From the NCBI GenBank assembly GCA_903862715.1, contig CAIOYY010000015.1, forward strand, positions 21,638 through 85,637: DNA of 64,000 nt, given 5' to 3'. This stretch comes from an uncultured Alphaproteobacteria bacterium. GTDB lineage: Bacteria; Pseudomonadota; Alphaproteobacteria; Micropepsales; Micropepsaceae. How positions within the stretch are numbered: the first letter of the stretch is position 1; each line of letters starts with the position of its first letter. A program made the translations under genes and the position numbers. The notes under the pieces are model-generated. The model did not search any database and was not told where the DNA came from. It saw only the letters and a list, made by a program, of their open reading frames with translations. Positions 17,285 to 25,005 of this stretch are shown piece after piece.

Positions 17285-18805
17285 ATGGCTCTCGCACAGC
17301 GCCTTGAACTCAAGCAGGGCCAATCCCTTGTCATGACGCCGCAATTGCAGCAGGCGATCAAGCTGCTGCAATTGTCCAATATGGAACTCGCCGAATATGT
17401 CGAGGGCGAACTCGAGCGCAATCCGCTGTTGGAATATGAAGAAGTTCTCGGCAACGAGCCGGATTCTGGCCCTGCGAAAGCGGAAGAAGCCTTCGGCAGC
17501 GAAACGCTCGACCGCACCCTGGGCCGCGAAGATTTCGGCACCGCGGGCGATCTCGATGCCGGCCATGATGATCTTTACACGGATGAAAGCCGCGCCGAGA
17601 AGCTTGCGGGCAGCAGCGCCGAGTTCTCCGCGCCGCTCGCCGATTGGAGCCGTGTCGGCCCTGGCGGCCACCCCGATGGCGGCGATTTTGAGGATATGCG
17701 CTCTGCTGCGCTGACCCTGCATGATCATCTCGAAGCGCAGCTCTCCATTGCCGCGCTCCCCGCCTCGCACCGCTTCATCGCCGTCGTCTTGATCGAAGCC
17801 GTGGACGAGGGTGGGTATCTGCGCGTCGATCTTTCCGAAATTGCCGAACGCCTTGGCACCACGCTCAACGATTGCGAGCGCGTGCTGAAAGTTCTTCAGG
17901 GCTTCGATCCCGCGGGCGTTTGCGCCCGCGATCTTGCCGAATGCCTCGCTATCCAGCTGCGTGAACGCGATCGCCTCGATCCGGCGATGCAGGCCATGTT
18001 ATCACGTCTCGATCTCGTGGCGCGGCGCGATTTTTCGGGACTCGCCACGCTGTGCGCGCTCGAAGTCGCCGACATCGTCGACATGATCGCCGAAATCCGT
18101 GAGTTGACGCCGAAGCCCGGTCTCGCTTTCGGTTCCGAGCCGGTGCAGCCGGTGGTTCCCGATGTCTATGTCCGCGAAAGCACGGATGGCGGCTGGAATG
18201 TCGAGCTGAATTCGGAAACCCTGCCGCGCGTTTTGGTGAATGAGCGTTACTTCGCCGAGGTCAACGCCGCCGCGCGTTCGCGCGAGGACAAAACCTATCT
18301 GACCGAATGCCTCAACAACGCCAATTGGCTCAAGAAAAGCCTCGATCAGCGCGCCCGCACGATCCTTAAAGTGGCGAGCGAGATTGTGCGCCAACAGGAC
18401 GCCTTTCTGACCAGCGGCGTCCGCCATTTGCGCCCGCTCAATCTGAAGACCATCGCCGACGCGATAAGCATGCACGAATCCACCGTCAGCCGCGTTACCT
18501 CCAACAAATATATGGCGACCTCTCGCGGCGTCTTCGAGCTGAAATATTTCTTCACCGCCGCCATCGCTTCCGTCGGTGGCGGCGAAGCCCATTCCGCTGA
18601 AGCGGTGCGCGACCGCATCCGTGAGCTGGTCGACAATGAACGCGACGATGTGCTGTCGGACGACCGCATCGTGACGCTGTTAAGCGCCGATGGCGTCACG
18701 ATCGCGCGCCGCACGGTGGCGAAATATCGCGATGCGCTGCGCATCCCGTCATCGGTCGAGCGCCGCCGCATTCGCCAGCTCGAAAGCTGCGATGGAACTC
18801 CTTAA
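17285..18805 (+). CDS. rpoN: RNA polymerase sigma-54 factor RpoN
   Basis: Directs RNA polymerase to -24/-12 promoters with the help of AAA+ enhancer-binding proteins. The 506-residue protein has region I (LKQGQSLVMTPQLQQAIKLLQLSNMELAEYVEGELERNPLL), an acidic region II and a C-terminal DNA-binding part ending in the RpoN box ARRTVAKYR. The HTH region contains ADAISMHESTVSRVTSNKYM. It begins 20 bases after lptB, the conserved alphaproteobacterial order. The hpf gene that normally follows is not present here. See the candidate sigma-54 promoter in front of the operon. Confidence 0.97.
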   Translation: MALAQRLELKQGQSLVMTPQLQQAIKLLQLSNMELAEYVEGELERNPLLEYEEVLGNEPDSGPAKAEEAFGSETLDRTLGREDFGTAGDLDAGHDDLYTDESRAEKLAGSSAEFSAPLADWSRVGPGGHPDGGDFEDMRSAALTLHDHLEAQLSIAALPASHRFIAVVLIEAVDEGGYLRVDLSEIAERLGTTLNDCERVLKVLQGFDPAGVCARDLAECLAIQLRERDRLDPAMQAMLSRLDLVARRDFSGLATLCALEVADIVDMIAEIRELTPKPGLAFGSEPVQPVVPDVYVRESTDGGWNVELNSETLPRVLVNERYFAEVNAAARSREDKTYLTECLNNANWLKKSLDQRARTILKVASEIVRQQDAFLTSGVRHLRPLNLKTIADAISMHESTVSRVTSNKYMATSRGVFELKYFFTAAIASVGGGEAHSAEAVRDRIRELVDNERDDVLSDDRIVTLLSADGVTIARRTVAKYRDALRIPSSVERRRIRQLESCDGTP

Positions 18806-18867
18806 CGCTGCCCGTTGATGGCAAGAACCTGAGGATTCACAGTCCTGCACAAGTACTTAGCTTTGCG

Positions 18868-18896
18868 TTGACAGTGCGGGACCAGCGAAATATGGT
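18868..18896 (+). promoter_or_regulatory. Sigma-70-type promoter upstream of ptsN
   Basis: TTGACA at 18868-18873 and TATGGT at 18891-18896 are separated by exactly 17 bases. The -35 is a perfect match and the -10 matches at four of six. Transcription would begin near 18903 and give ptsN a leader of about 225 bases, independent of rpoN. Confidence 0.5.
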
Positions 18897-18977
18897 CCGC
18901 CGCCTTTTTGGACGTTTCTTGGTCCTGACGCGTTTGTAACATCGTAACGTTTCAGGGATGGGAAGTTCGGCAGCGTA

Positions 18978-19112
18978 ATGATGCAAATTCCGAATGCGAA
19001 TAAGCAGACTGGAGCTGTCGATGGATCACCGCTCCAGCAGAACTTCCGCCCGATAGCGCGGCCTTTGGATCCTCATAGCGACCGCGCGCCGAATGTGGCG
19101 CGTCGTTCCTAG
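18978..19112 (+). CDS. Possible small ORF in the ptsN leader
   Basis: A 44-codon ORF (MMQIPNANKQTGAVDG ... PNVARRS) lies between the ptsN promoter and ptsN, ending 16 bases before the ptsN ATG. It has no clear ribosome site (only GGGAAG about 12 bases upstream) and no recognisable family. It could be a leader peptide, a relic, or chance. The rest of the 323-base rpoN-ptsN gap holds only the promoter noted above. Confidence 0.2.
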   Translation: MMQIPNANKQTGAVDGSPLQQNFRPIARPLDPHSDRAPNVARRS

Positions 19113-19128
19113 ATAATCGCGGACTGTC

Positions 19129-19596
19129 ATGGAAATCTCCGAATTGCTCGCGCCCGACGCCGTTTTTTCGCAATTGAAAGCGGCGACCAAGAAACTGGTT
19201 TTGCAGGAGCTTGCCGAGAAGGCGTCTGCCCATACCGGTATTCCTTCGCGCCGGATCTTCGAAACGCTCAATGAACGCGAGCGCCTCGGCTCTACGGGAA
19301 TGGGTCAGGGCATTGCCGTTCCGCATGGCCATCTCGAAGGCGTCAAGAAGATGACGGGATTTTTCGCTCGTCTTGCCGTGCCGGTCGATTTCGAAGCGAT
19401 GGACGATCAGCCGGTCGATCTCGTCTTTCTGCTGCTCGCGCCCGAAGGCGCCGGTGCCGATCACTTGAAGGCACTGGCGCGCGTTTCGCGCGTTTTGCGC
19501 AATCAGAGCCTCTGTGAAAAATTAAGGGCGGCGGTAGATTCCGCCGCCCTCTTTTCCTTACTGACCGAACCGACTGCGTCGTCGCAGGCGGCCTGA
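19129..19596 (+). CDS. ptsN: PTS IIA-like nitrogen regulatory protein PtsN
   Basis: EIIA-Ntr, the terminal phospho-acceptor of the nitrogen PTS, which regulates potassium transport, stringent response and sigma-54-related functions through its phosphorylation state. The 155-residue protein has the active-site His in GIAVPHGHLEGV near residue 66 and the family segments IPSRRIFETLNERERLGSTGMG and DLVFLLLAPEGAGADHLKALARVSRVLR. It follows rpoN, as is conserved, and probably receives phosphate from the HPr at 60 kb in this same window or from another NPr; EI-Ntr (ptsP) is not in view. Confidence 0.95.
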   Translation: MEISELLAPDAVFSQLKAATKKLVLQELAEKASAHTGIPSRRIFETLNERERLGSTGMGQGIAVPHGHLEGVKKMTGFFARLAVPVDFEAMDDQPVDLVFLLLAPEGAGADHLKALARVSRVLRNQSLCEKLRAAVDSAALFSLLTEPTASSQAA

Positions 19597-19608
19597 TTAG
19601 TCTTATTC

Positions 19609-19863
19609 CTAGTGCAGGCTTACCGGCGTCAGATTGTTCTGAATCGCGGCGCCGTATGCCGATGCCCAAGTATCCATCAATGCGACGGGCGTGCCGTCTG
19701 CCGTATGGATCGCATAGAACTTGATTCCCGCGGGCAATACGATATCGGAAGGAACAATTCCCATCGCCCGCGCTTCGTCAGCATTTACCGGCTTGATATA
19801 AGCGAGCCTGCTGGCTTCAAATTCGAGCGGTTCAGCATTGTCGAAAGTCGTTCTGGCGTTCAT
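19609..19863 (-). CDS. DUF1150 family protein
   Basis: An 84-residue protein of the alphaproteobacterial DUF1150 family, which usually lies just downstream of a small heat-shock gene, as here (9-base gap to hsp20). Features are LEFEASRLAYIKPVNADEARAMG, then GIKFYAIHTADGTPVALMDTWASAYGAAIQN. It has no signal peptide or membrane segment. The function is unknown; co-transcription from the heat-shock promoter suggests a stress role. Confidence 0.88.
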   Translation of the reverse strand: MNARTTFDNAEPLEFEASRLAYIKPVNADEARAMGIVPSDIVLPAGIKFYAIHTADGTPVALMDTWASAYGAAIQNNLTPVSLH

Positions 19864-19872
19864 GGCAACCTC

Positions 19873-20334
19873 CTAACCTTTCACCCCGACACTATCCAAC
19901 TCGGGCTGAACATTGCCTGAACGGATTGTTATCGCGCGTACAGTCTTCTTCGGCTCCGGCCTCACCAATTCGATACGCAGAAGCCCATTGTAAAGTTCCG
20001 CTTCCCGCACGGTGATGCCCTCGGCCAGCACGAAGCTGCGCTGGAACGGGCGTCCCGCAATCCCACGGTGGAGGAAAGTCTTCTCGCCGGTTTCGCTCTG
20101 TTTTCCGCGCAGGACGAGTTGATTGTCCTCTTGCGTTAATTGCAGTTCGTCCGCCGCGAACCCCGCGACGGCGACGGTGAGCAGCAGGCGATTCTCGCCG
20201 ATATGCTCGATATTGTTGGGGGGGTAACTGTCCTGGCTGGCCCGGGATGTGTGCTCGAGAAGACGTTCGATGTGATCGAAGCCGAGCAGAAAGGGGCTGG
20301 AAAAAATCCCGGAACGCATTTGAGAATGTCGCAT
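19873..20334 (-). CDS. Small heat shock protein, Hsp20/IbpA family
   Basis: An ATP-independent holdase that binds unfolding proteins. The 153-residue protein has an alpha-crystallin domain at about residues 35-130: PPNNIEHIGENRLLLTVAVAGF, then QLVLRGKQ, FLHRGIAGRPFQRSFVLAEGI and the terminal LYNGLLRIELVRPEPKK. This is the IbpA/HspH pattern. The ORF track starts at a TTG at 20340; the ATG at 20334 has AGGAGG nine bases upstream and is preferred. A sigma-32-type promoter and a hairpin over the ribosome site precede it. It is in an operon with DUF1150. Confidence 0.95.
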   Translation of the reverse strand: MRHSQMRSGIFSSPFLLGFDHIERLLEHTSRASQDSYPPNNIEHIGENRLLLTVAVAGFAADELQLTQEDNQLVLRGKQSETGEKTFLHRGIAGRPFQRSFVLAEGITVREAELYNGLLRIELVRPEPKKTVRAITIRSGNVQPELDSVGVKG

Positions 20335-20337
20335 CGT

Positions 20338-20380
20338 CAAAGCCCTCCTTTCAGGCTTTGCGGCCCCCTTTTGGGCGGCC
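20338..20380 (-). promoter_or_regulatory. Two-hairpin 5' UTR of hsp20, candidate RNA thermometer
   Basis: Reading the minus strand, the arm CAAAGCC pairs perfectly with GGCTTTG around the loop TGAAAGGAG. The Shine-Dalgarno AGGAGG lies in this loop and its first stem base, and the stem ends three bases before the ATG. Just upstream a second hairpin, GGCC-G-CCC-AAAA-GGG-GGCC, is stable with one bulge. With the predicted start near 20417, the leader is about 83 bases. This arrangement resembles the thermometers on many small heat-shock mRNAs, although I see no canonical ROSE or fourU motif. Confidence 0.4.
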
Positions 20381-20423
20381 TTGTCTGGAAATGGCGGCCC
20401 TTAAAGGCGCCGCGTCTCTTCAA

Positions 20424-20451
20424 ATATGGGGGGTGAAACCCTCCGTTCAAG
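20424..20451 (-). promoter_or_regulatory. Sigma-32 (RpoH) heat-shock promoter of hsp20-DUF1150
   Basis: On the minus strand CTTGAA (20451-20446) is followed after 14 bases by CCCCATAT (20431-20424). This matches the sigma-32 consensus CTTGAA-N13-15-CCCCATnT. Transcription would start near 20417. Heat-shock control fits the gene downstream. Confidence 0.75.
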
Positions 20452-20506
20452 GCGGCGCTTCCGCCTCCCTCCTTGCGAAGCGCACGCCTTCGGGGCACGA
20501 AAAGCC

Positions 20507-22297
20507 ATGCTTCGCGATGCGCCCTTTCTCGTGCTCGACGATGCCCGTCCCGGGCATGAGGAAATCGCGATCTATAGCGACCCCATCGACATCATCCGCG
20601 CAAACGATGCCTCTGCGGTCGACGCGGCGCTGAGCGCCATAGAAGCGGCGCGCGGGCGCGGCCTCCATTGCGCGGGTTATTTCTCTTACGAGCTCGGCTA
20701 TCTTCTCGAGCCGCGCCTGGCGCCGCGGATACCTGCTCGCCGCGAAGTGCCGCTTCTGTGGTTCGGCGTTTTTCGTGACAGGCAAGTGCGGCGAGGGACA
20801 GACGCCTCCGCCTGGTTCGAGGAAAATTTCACGGGCCGCGCCTATGGCGGTCCCCTGCATTTTTCCGAGACGCGCGAAAGCTACGACGAAAAATTTCGCC
20901 GCGCGCAGGATTACATCCGCGCGGGCGACATCTATCAGGTCAACCTCACTTTCCCGGCCGATTTCGCATTCGCGGGCGATCCACTGGCGCTCTATGCGCG
21001 GCTGCGCGCGCGCGGGCAGGGCGGGCACAGCGCCTATATTGAGGATGGCGTGAACACCATTCTCAGCCTGTCGCCGGAATTGTTCTTCACGCTGAAAGAG
21101 GGCGTCATCACCGCGCGACCCATGAAGGGCACCGCGCCGCGCGTCGACCATGGACCGACCGACGACAAAATGCGCGACTGGCTGCTCTCAAGCGAAAAGA
21201 ACCGCGCCGAGAATCTGATGATCGTCGATCTTATCCGCAACGATCTCGGGCGCATCGCCAAAACAGGAACGGTGAAGACGCGCGATCTTTTTGCCGTGGA
21301 ATCCTATCCGACCGTCCATCAGATGGTATCCACCGTCAGCGCCGAGCTGCGCGAACATATCGTGCCCGCCGATCTCCTGAACGCCGTATTTCCCTGCGGC
21401 TCGATCACCGGCGCGCCGAAGATCCGCGCCATGGAAATCATTCGCGAACTGGAGCCTGCGCCGCGCGGAATCTATTGCGGCGCCATCGGCGCCTTCGCGC
21501 CTGATGGTTCGGCCTCCTTCAATGTGGCCATCCGTACACTGACGATAAGGGACAATCGCGGCACGCTCGGGGTCGGCGGCGCGGTCACGGCCGATTCGGA
21601 AAGCGCAGCGGAATTTGAGGAATGCGTTCTGAAGGCGCGCTATTATACGGAAGGGCGCCCCCCCATTGCGCTGATCGAAACCATGCGATGGGAACCGGGC
21701 GCGGGCTTTGTTCTTGCCGATCTTCATCTCGACCGGCTTGCCCGCAGTGCCGCCCTTCTCGGGCTTCCGTTTGATCGTGCCCGTTTCCGCGCGGAGCTGG
21801 ACAATGCCGCATCTGATGTAGCGGCCGCGACCATGCCCATGCGCTTTCGGTTCCTGTTCGACGAGCAATCCGTTACGTCGAGGGGGGAGGGCTTTATCCC
21901 AACCACGCCTCAGACTGTGTGGCGCTATGGCCTGTCCGACCACCGGGTGCCGAGCAACGACCTGCTCGCCCGGCACAAAACCGACTGGCGGACCCTTTAT
22001 GACGCTGAGCGCGCCCACTGGAGCGCCAGGGGCGCCGACGAGGTTCTCTTTCTGAATGAAAAGGATGAACTCGCCGAGGGCGGTATCAGCAATGTGTTCC
22101 TGACGCTGGAGGGCCGTCTCATAACCCCGCCGCTCTCCTCCGGCGCGCTGGACGGGGTTCTTCGGCGCTCCCTGATCGAACGCGGCGTGTGCGCCGAGGA
22201 AACGATCACGCTCGCCATGTTGGCCCGCGCCGAAAGCCTCTGGTTCGGTAATGCGCTACGGGGCCTTGTCCGGGCCGTCCCCCTCACACCGGCGTGA
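20507..22297 (+). CDS. pabB: Aminodeoxychorismate synthase component I fused to aminodeoxychorismate lyase
   Basis: Makes 4-aminobenzoate for folate. The 596-residue fusion has PabB at about residues 1-380 (SYDEKFRRAQDYIRAGDIYQVNLT, SLSPELFF, ARPMKGTAPR, SSEKNRAENLMIVDLIRNDLGR, FPCGSITGAPKIRAMEII). The PMKGT signature, with Lys, marks ADC synthase rather than anthranilate synthase. A class IV PLP lyase domain (PabC) follows (ALIETMRWEPG, HLDRLARSAALLG, RHKTDWR, LFLNEKDELAEGGISNVF), with the PLP Lys in RHKTDWR. The start is the ATG at 20507; the ORF track start at 20426 overlaps the hsp20 promoter. The glutaminase PabA is not adjacent. Confidence 0.92.
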   Translation: MLRDAPFLVLDDARPGHEEIAIYSDPIDIIRANDASAVDAALSAIEAARGRGLHCAGYFSYELGYLLEPRLAPRIPARREVPLLWFGVFRDRQVRRGTDASAWFEENFTGRAYGGPLHFSETRESYDEKFRRAQDYIRAGDIYQVNLTFPADFAFAGDPLALYARLRARGQGGHSAYIEDGVNTILSLSPELFFTLKEGVITARPMKGTAPRVDHGPTDDKMRDWLLSSEKNRAENLMIVDLIRNDLGRIAKTGTVKTRDLFAVESYPTVHQMVSTVSAELREHIVPADLLNAVFPCGSITGAPKIRAMEIIRELEPAPRGIYCGAIGAFAPDGSASFNVAIRTLTIRDNRGTLGVGGAVTADSESAAEFEECVLKARYYTEGRPPIALIETMRWEPGAGFVLADLHLDRLARSAALLGLPFDRARFRAELDNAASDVAAATMPMRFRFLFDEQSVTSRGEGFIPTTPQTVWRYGLSDHRVPSNDLLARHKTDWRTLYDAERAHWSARGADEVLFLNEKDELAEGGISNVFLTLEGRLITPPLSSGALDGVLRRSLIERGVCAEETITLAMLARAESLWFGNALRGLVRAVPLTPA

Positions 22298-22533
22298 ACC
22301 CTTTTCATGGGTGGCATTCATGCCGCGAAGGGCTTTTTGCATTTGCGTTGGGGTGCTGACATCACGTCAACGCCGAAAACCCATGTGGGAGAGGGCTTCG
22401 GAGCGGTGGATAACTTCGGAACACGTCATTTTTCCCGATAAAACGGGCGAAAACGGACACTCTTCTATGCCGCGCGGGCCGGAAATGCCGTAAAATAAGG
22501 CCATTGTATGATTCTTTCAGTGAAGGAAACCCA

Positions 22534-22851
22534 ATGGCAACCGCCGCAACTACAAAGGCTAAGGCCGCTAAAGTCGAAACCGTAAGCCTCCGTCAATTGG
22601 CCGTTCAACTGGCCGAGAAGAATGAGATGACGAACAAGGCCGCCGTTAAAGTGATGGAAGACCTCGTCGCTCTGGTCACCAAGAACCTCAAAAAAGGCGC
22701 CCGCATCCGCATCACCGGCCTCGGCATCCTGCAGGTTCGCAAGCGCGCGGCCCGCATGGGACGCAACCCGGCGACCGGCGAAGCGATCAAAATCAAAGCG
22801 AGCAAGAAGGTCGCCTTCCGCGCGTCGAAAGACCTCAAGGAAGCGATTTAA
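22534..22851 (+). CDS. HU family DNA-binding protein
   Basis: A 105-residue histone-like protein. After a 15-residue Ala/Lys-rich extension (MATAATTKAKAAKVE) comes the HU fold: LRQLAVQLAEKNEMTNKAAVKVMEDLVALVTKNLKKGARIRITGLG, then the DNA-minor-groove arm RAARMGRNPATGEAIKI and KKVAFRASKDLKEAI. The RNPATGE tip is intact. The start is the ATG at 22534 with AAGGAAA upstream; the ORF track adds ten spurious codons. It differs from the IHF-beta gene at 31 kb. It is followed by a strong terminator, so it is a single-gene unit. Confidence 0.9.
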   Translation: MATAATTKAKAAKVETVSLRQLAVQLAEKNEMTNKAAVKVMEDLVALVTKNLKKGARIRITGLGILQVRKRAARMGRNPATGEAIKIKASKKVAFRASKDLKEAI

Positions 22852-22891
22852 TCGCCGAAGATTATTTGCCAGCGCGTTTGGCTGTGCATTC

Positions 22892-22928
22892 AAGGCCCCG
22901 TATGCCGACCGGCAGCGGGGCCTTTTGT
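22892..22928 (+). terminator. Rho-independent terminator of the HU-like gene
   Basis: AAGGCCCCG pairs with CGGGGCCTT around a 15-base loop, followed by TTTTGT. It lies 40 bases after the stop codon. Confidence 0.85.
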
Positions 22929-23121
22929 CTTCGGTTCCCATTAAAGCGCGCGTTCCCGTTCAAGCTCCAGCTTTGCGGAGGGCCAGCGTTGCGAACGGAA
23001 TGTCATCCCGGCGCGCGATCGATGTCGTGAACGGTCGACTTCGCGTCATCATCCGTAATTCACGGAACCTAATCTCCTTGGCGCGCGTTCTTGGGACACG
23101 CATAAAAACAAGGAGATGCAC

Positions 23122-23490
23122 ATGCCCACACCAAGCGGTCACACGACGGCAATCCTCGCTTCCAAAGTTCAGGGAACGAAGGTTTACAATCAGACCGGCG
23201 ACAAGATCGGTCACGTCGAAGACATCGTTCTCGACAAGGTATCCAACCAGATCATGTTTGCCGTGCTCGGCTTTGGCGGGTTCCTTGGCGCCGGCGAGAA
23301 ATATTATCCGGTTCCGTGGTCGGCGCTCGATTACAGCAAGGATGAAGGCGGCTACGTCATCCCCATGGACAAGGACACGTTGGAAAAAGCGCCGTCCTAT
23401 GCAATGGACGATCTCATCGCGGGTGACGGTGCCAGCTCGGAAATCCGCGCGACGACCTACGACTATTACAAGGTCCAGCCTTACTGGTGA
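23122..23490 (+). CDS. PRC-barrel domain protein
   Basis: A 122-residue protein with one PRC-barrel: ILASKVQGTKVYNQTGDKIGHVEDIVLDKVSNQIMFAVLGFGGFLGAGEKYYPVPWSALDYS. Such proteins in alphaproteobacteria are often stress- or envelope-associated, but no specific role can be assigned. The start is the ATG at 23122, because AAGGAG lies six bases before it; the ORF track uses the ATG two codons upstream. It is monocistronic and ends in a hairpin. Confidence 0.88.
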   Translation: MPTPSGHTTAILASKVQGTKVYNQTGDKIGHVEDIVLDKVSNQIMFAVLGFGGFLGAGEKYYPVPWSALDYSKDEGGYVIPMDKDTLEKAPSYAMDDLIAGDGASSEIRATTYDYYKVQPYW

Positions 23491-23500
23491 GACTTTGAGG

Positions 23501-23527
23501 AACAGCGGTGGTGATACCGCCGCTGTT
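23501..23527 (+). terminator. Hairpin after the PRC-barrel gene
   Basis: AACAGCGGTGG pairs with CCGCCGCTGTT (one G-T wobble) around loop TGATA, 11 bases after the stop codon. The following tract (TCCGACTTCTTTT) is only weakly T-rich, so termination is likely but not certain. Confidence 0.55.
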
Positions 23528-23632
23528 TCCGACTTCTTTTGCGGATGCATTCTTTGCCGTTCTTTTGCTGACAGCGCGCGTGTCGCGTCAAAGGCGAAAG
23601 GGCGGCAAAGTTTTTTGGATCGTGGTACGGTT

Positions 23633-23908
23633 CTATCGTTGCCACGAAGGCGGAACTGGCGGCAAATCCCCCCAAGGACTTTCATGATTCGGCGAATCGT
23701 TTATGGCGCGGCTGGAGGGCTCTCCCGTCAGCATGGGATTGACCCCGTCATAAAACCAGCATTGCGGAATGCCATTATGCTCGCTGTGAAATGAAATGCG
23801 TCCATAGTTTGCGCGTGCATTCATTTCTGCGAGAAGCTCGTCATTCAATCGCATCCAACCTTGGTCAGTAAGAAGAAGGCTCTCCTCGATGACACCTTCC
23901 TGGTTCAC
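23633..23908 (-). CDS. Small hypothetical protein
   Basis: A 91-residue ORF, starting at GTG 23908, four bases after the stop of the TonB-domain gene (ends 23915). It contains EESLLLTDQGWMRLNDELLAEMNARANYGRISFHSEHNG, suggesting an alpha/beta fold, and ends with a Pro-rich stretch (WGDLPPVPPSWQ). I recognise no family. The tight spacing downstream of the TonB gene supports expression as a second cistron; the ribosome site is weak. Confidence 0.5.
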   Translation of the reverse strand: MNQEGVIEESLLLTDQGWMRLNDELLAEMNARANYGRISFHSEHNGIPQCWFYDGVNPMLTGEPSSRAINDSPNHESPWGDLPPVPPSWQR

Positions 23909-23914
23909 CTTGGT

Positions 23915-24727
23915 CTAGCGTTCATATTTTGCGCTCTCTTCAAGGGCGGCAGTTGGTTGGCGCCTATGTTGCTGCGAAATCGACGGCACCCCTTGGCATC
24001 CCAGTATGGGGGCATCAAATATCTGGAATGAGATGACCTGGCTTACCCACATCGACGATGGCTGGCCATTTACTGTTCCTGCATCATAGCGAAAACGCCT
24101 CACGGCATTGGCTGACGCTTCGTCGATGTTTGGGTAACCACTCGAACCTTCGATGCGAACATCGCTGACGAGGCCGTCTCTACCGACCAAAATCCGTAAG
24201 ACTGTCTTGCCGGTTTCTCCCCGTCTGAGGGCCCCGTATGGGTAATCATTTATGCCTATGGAATTTCCATGGTCGCCATGACTCGGCTCGACGACCGTGT
24301 CGCCCGGATAGATGTCCGTTCCGCCCGGAAGATCGGGCAGCATATACATTTCGGCGGATTCCAAAGGAAGCGTCCAGGTCACATCCGCCAGGACGCGGGC
24401 GGTTGTCGGAACACCTTCCAATGTCGTGGGCGGATCGGAAAGACGCGCTGCGCGCACCGTAATGAGCGCGGCATCATCAAGAAGCGGATAGCCCGTCGGT
24501 TCTCGCATTTCGACATGGGTCACTGCGCCGTCCGGTCCGATGGTAAGCTCAATGACTGCCGTGCCCTCTTGGTTCGCCGCCAATGCTTCCAGGGGATATG
24601 AAGTTGCGCCCATCGGGACGGCCATACGCGGCAGAACTTCGTCCGCCGCGAGCACCGAAGTCTGCGCGGCACCCAGCGCAGCAACCGTAACTACAGGAAA
24701 GGAGATACGACTTAAGTGCTTGCCCAA
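23915..24727 (-). CDS. Exported protein with two TonB C-terminal-like domains
   Basis: A 270-residue protein with a signal peptide (MGKHLSRISFPVVTVAALGAAQTSVLAADE) and two TonB-C folds. The first, near residues 40-115, is YPLEALAANQEGTAVIELTIGPDGAVTHVEMREPTGYPLLDDAAL. The second, near 155-235, is YPYGALRRGETGKTVLRILVGRDGLVSDVRIEGSSGYPNIDEASANAVRRFRYDAG. It lacks the N-terminal membrane anchor and Pro-rich rod of true TonB, so it is probably a periplasmic protein that uses TonB-C domains for protein or peptidoglycan binding rather than an energiser. No ExbB/ExbD or receptor gene is adjacent. Confidence 0.85.
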   Translation of the reverse strand: MGKHLSRISFPVVTVAALGAAQTSVLAADEVLPRMAVPMGATSYPLEALAANQEGTAVIELTIGPDGAVTHVEMREPTGYPLLDDAALITVRAARLSDPPTTLEGVPTTARVLADVTWTLPLESAEMYMLPDLPGGTDIYPGDTVVEPSHGDHGNSIGINDYPYGALRRGETGKTVLRILVGRDGLVSDVRIEGSSGYPNIDEASANAVRRFRYDAGTVNGQPSSMWVSQVISFQIFDAPILGCQGVPSISQQHRRQPTAALEESAKYER

Positions 24728-24877
24728 GGCAGTGCCCCCAAACGTCGCTTCGGCAGACTAAGCGCGAAGAAACGAGGGCTGCAATAGGAGGTCGGGTATA
24801 AGAATCGTGAAGGGACGGGCCGGCTAAAACAAAAACGGCGCCCGAGGGGGCGCCGCTTGATCGTTCCGGAAGGAATT

Positions 24878-24953
<76 letters not shown>

Positions 24954-25005
24954 ATCCGGCGCTGGAACACCCGTGACGAAGCACGAATGTTCCGACTGGG
25001 TATCT

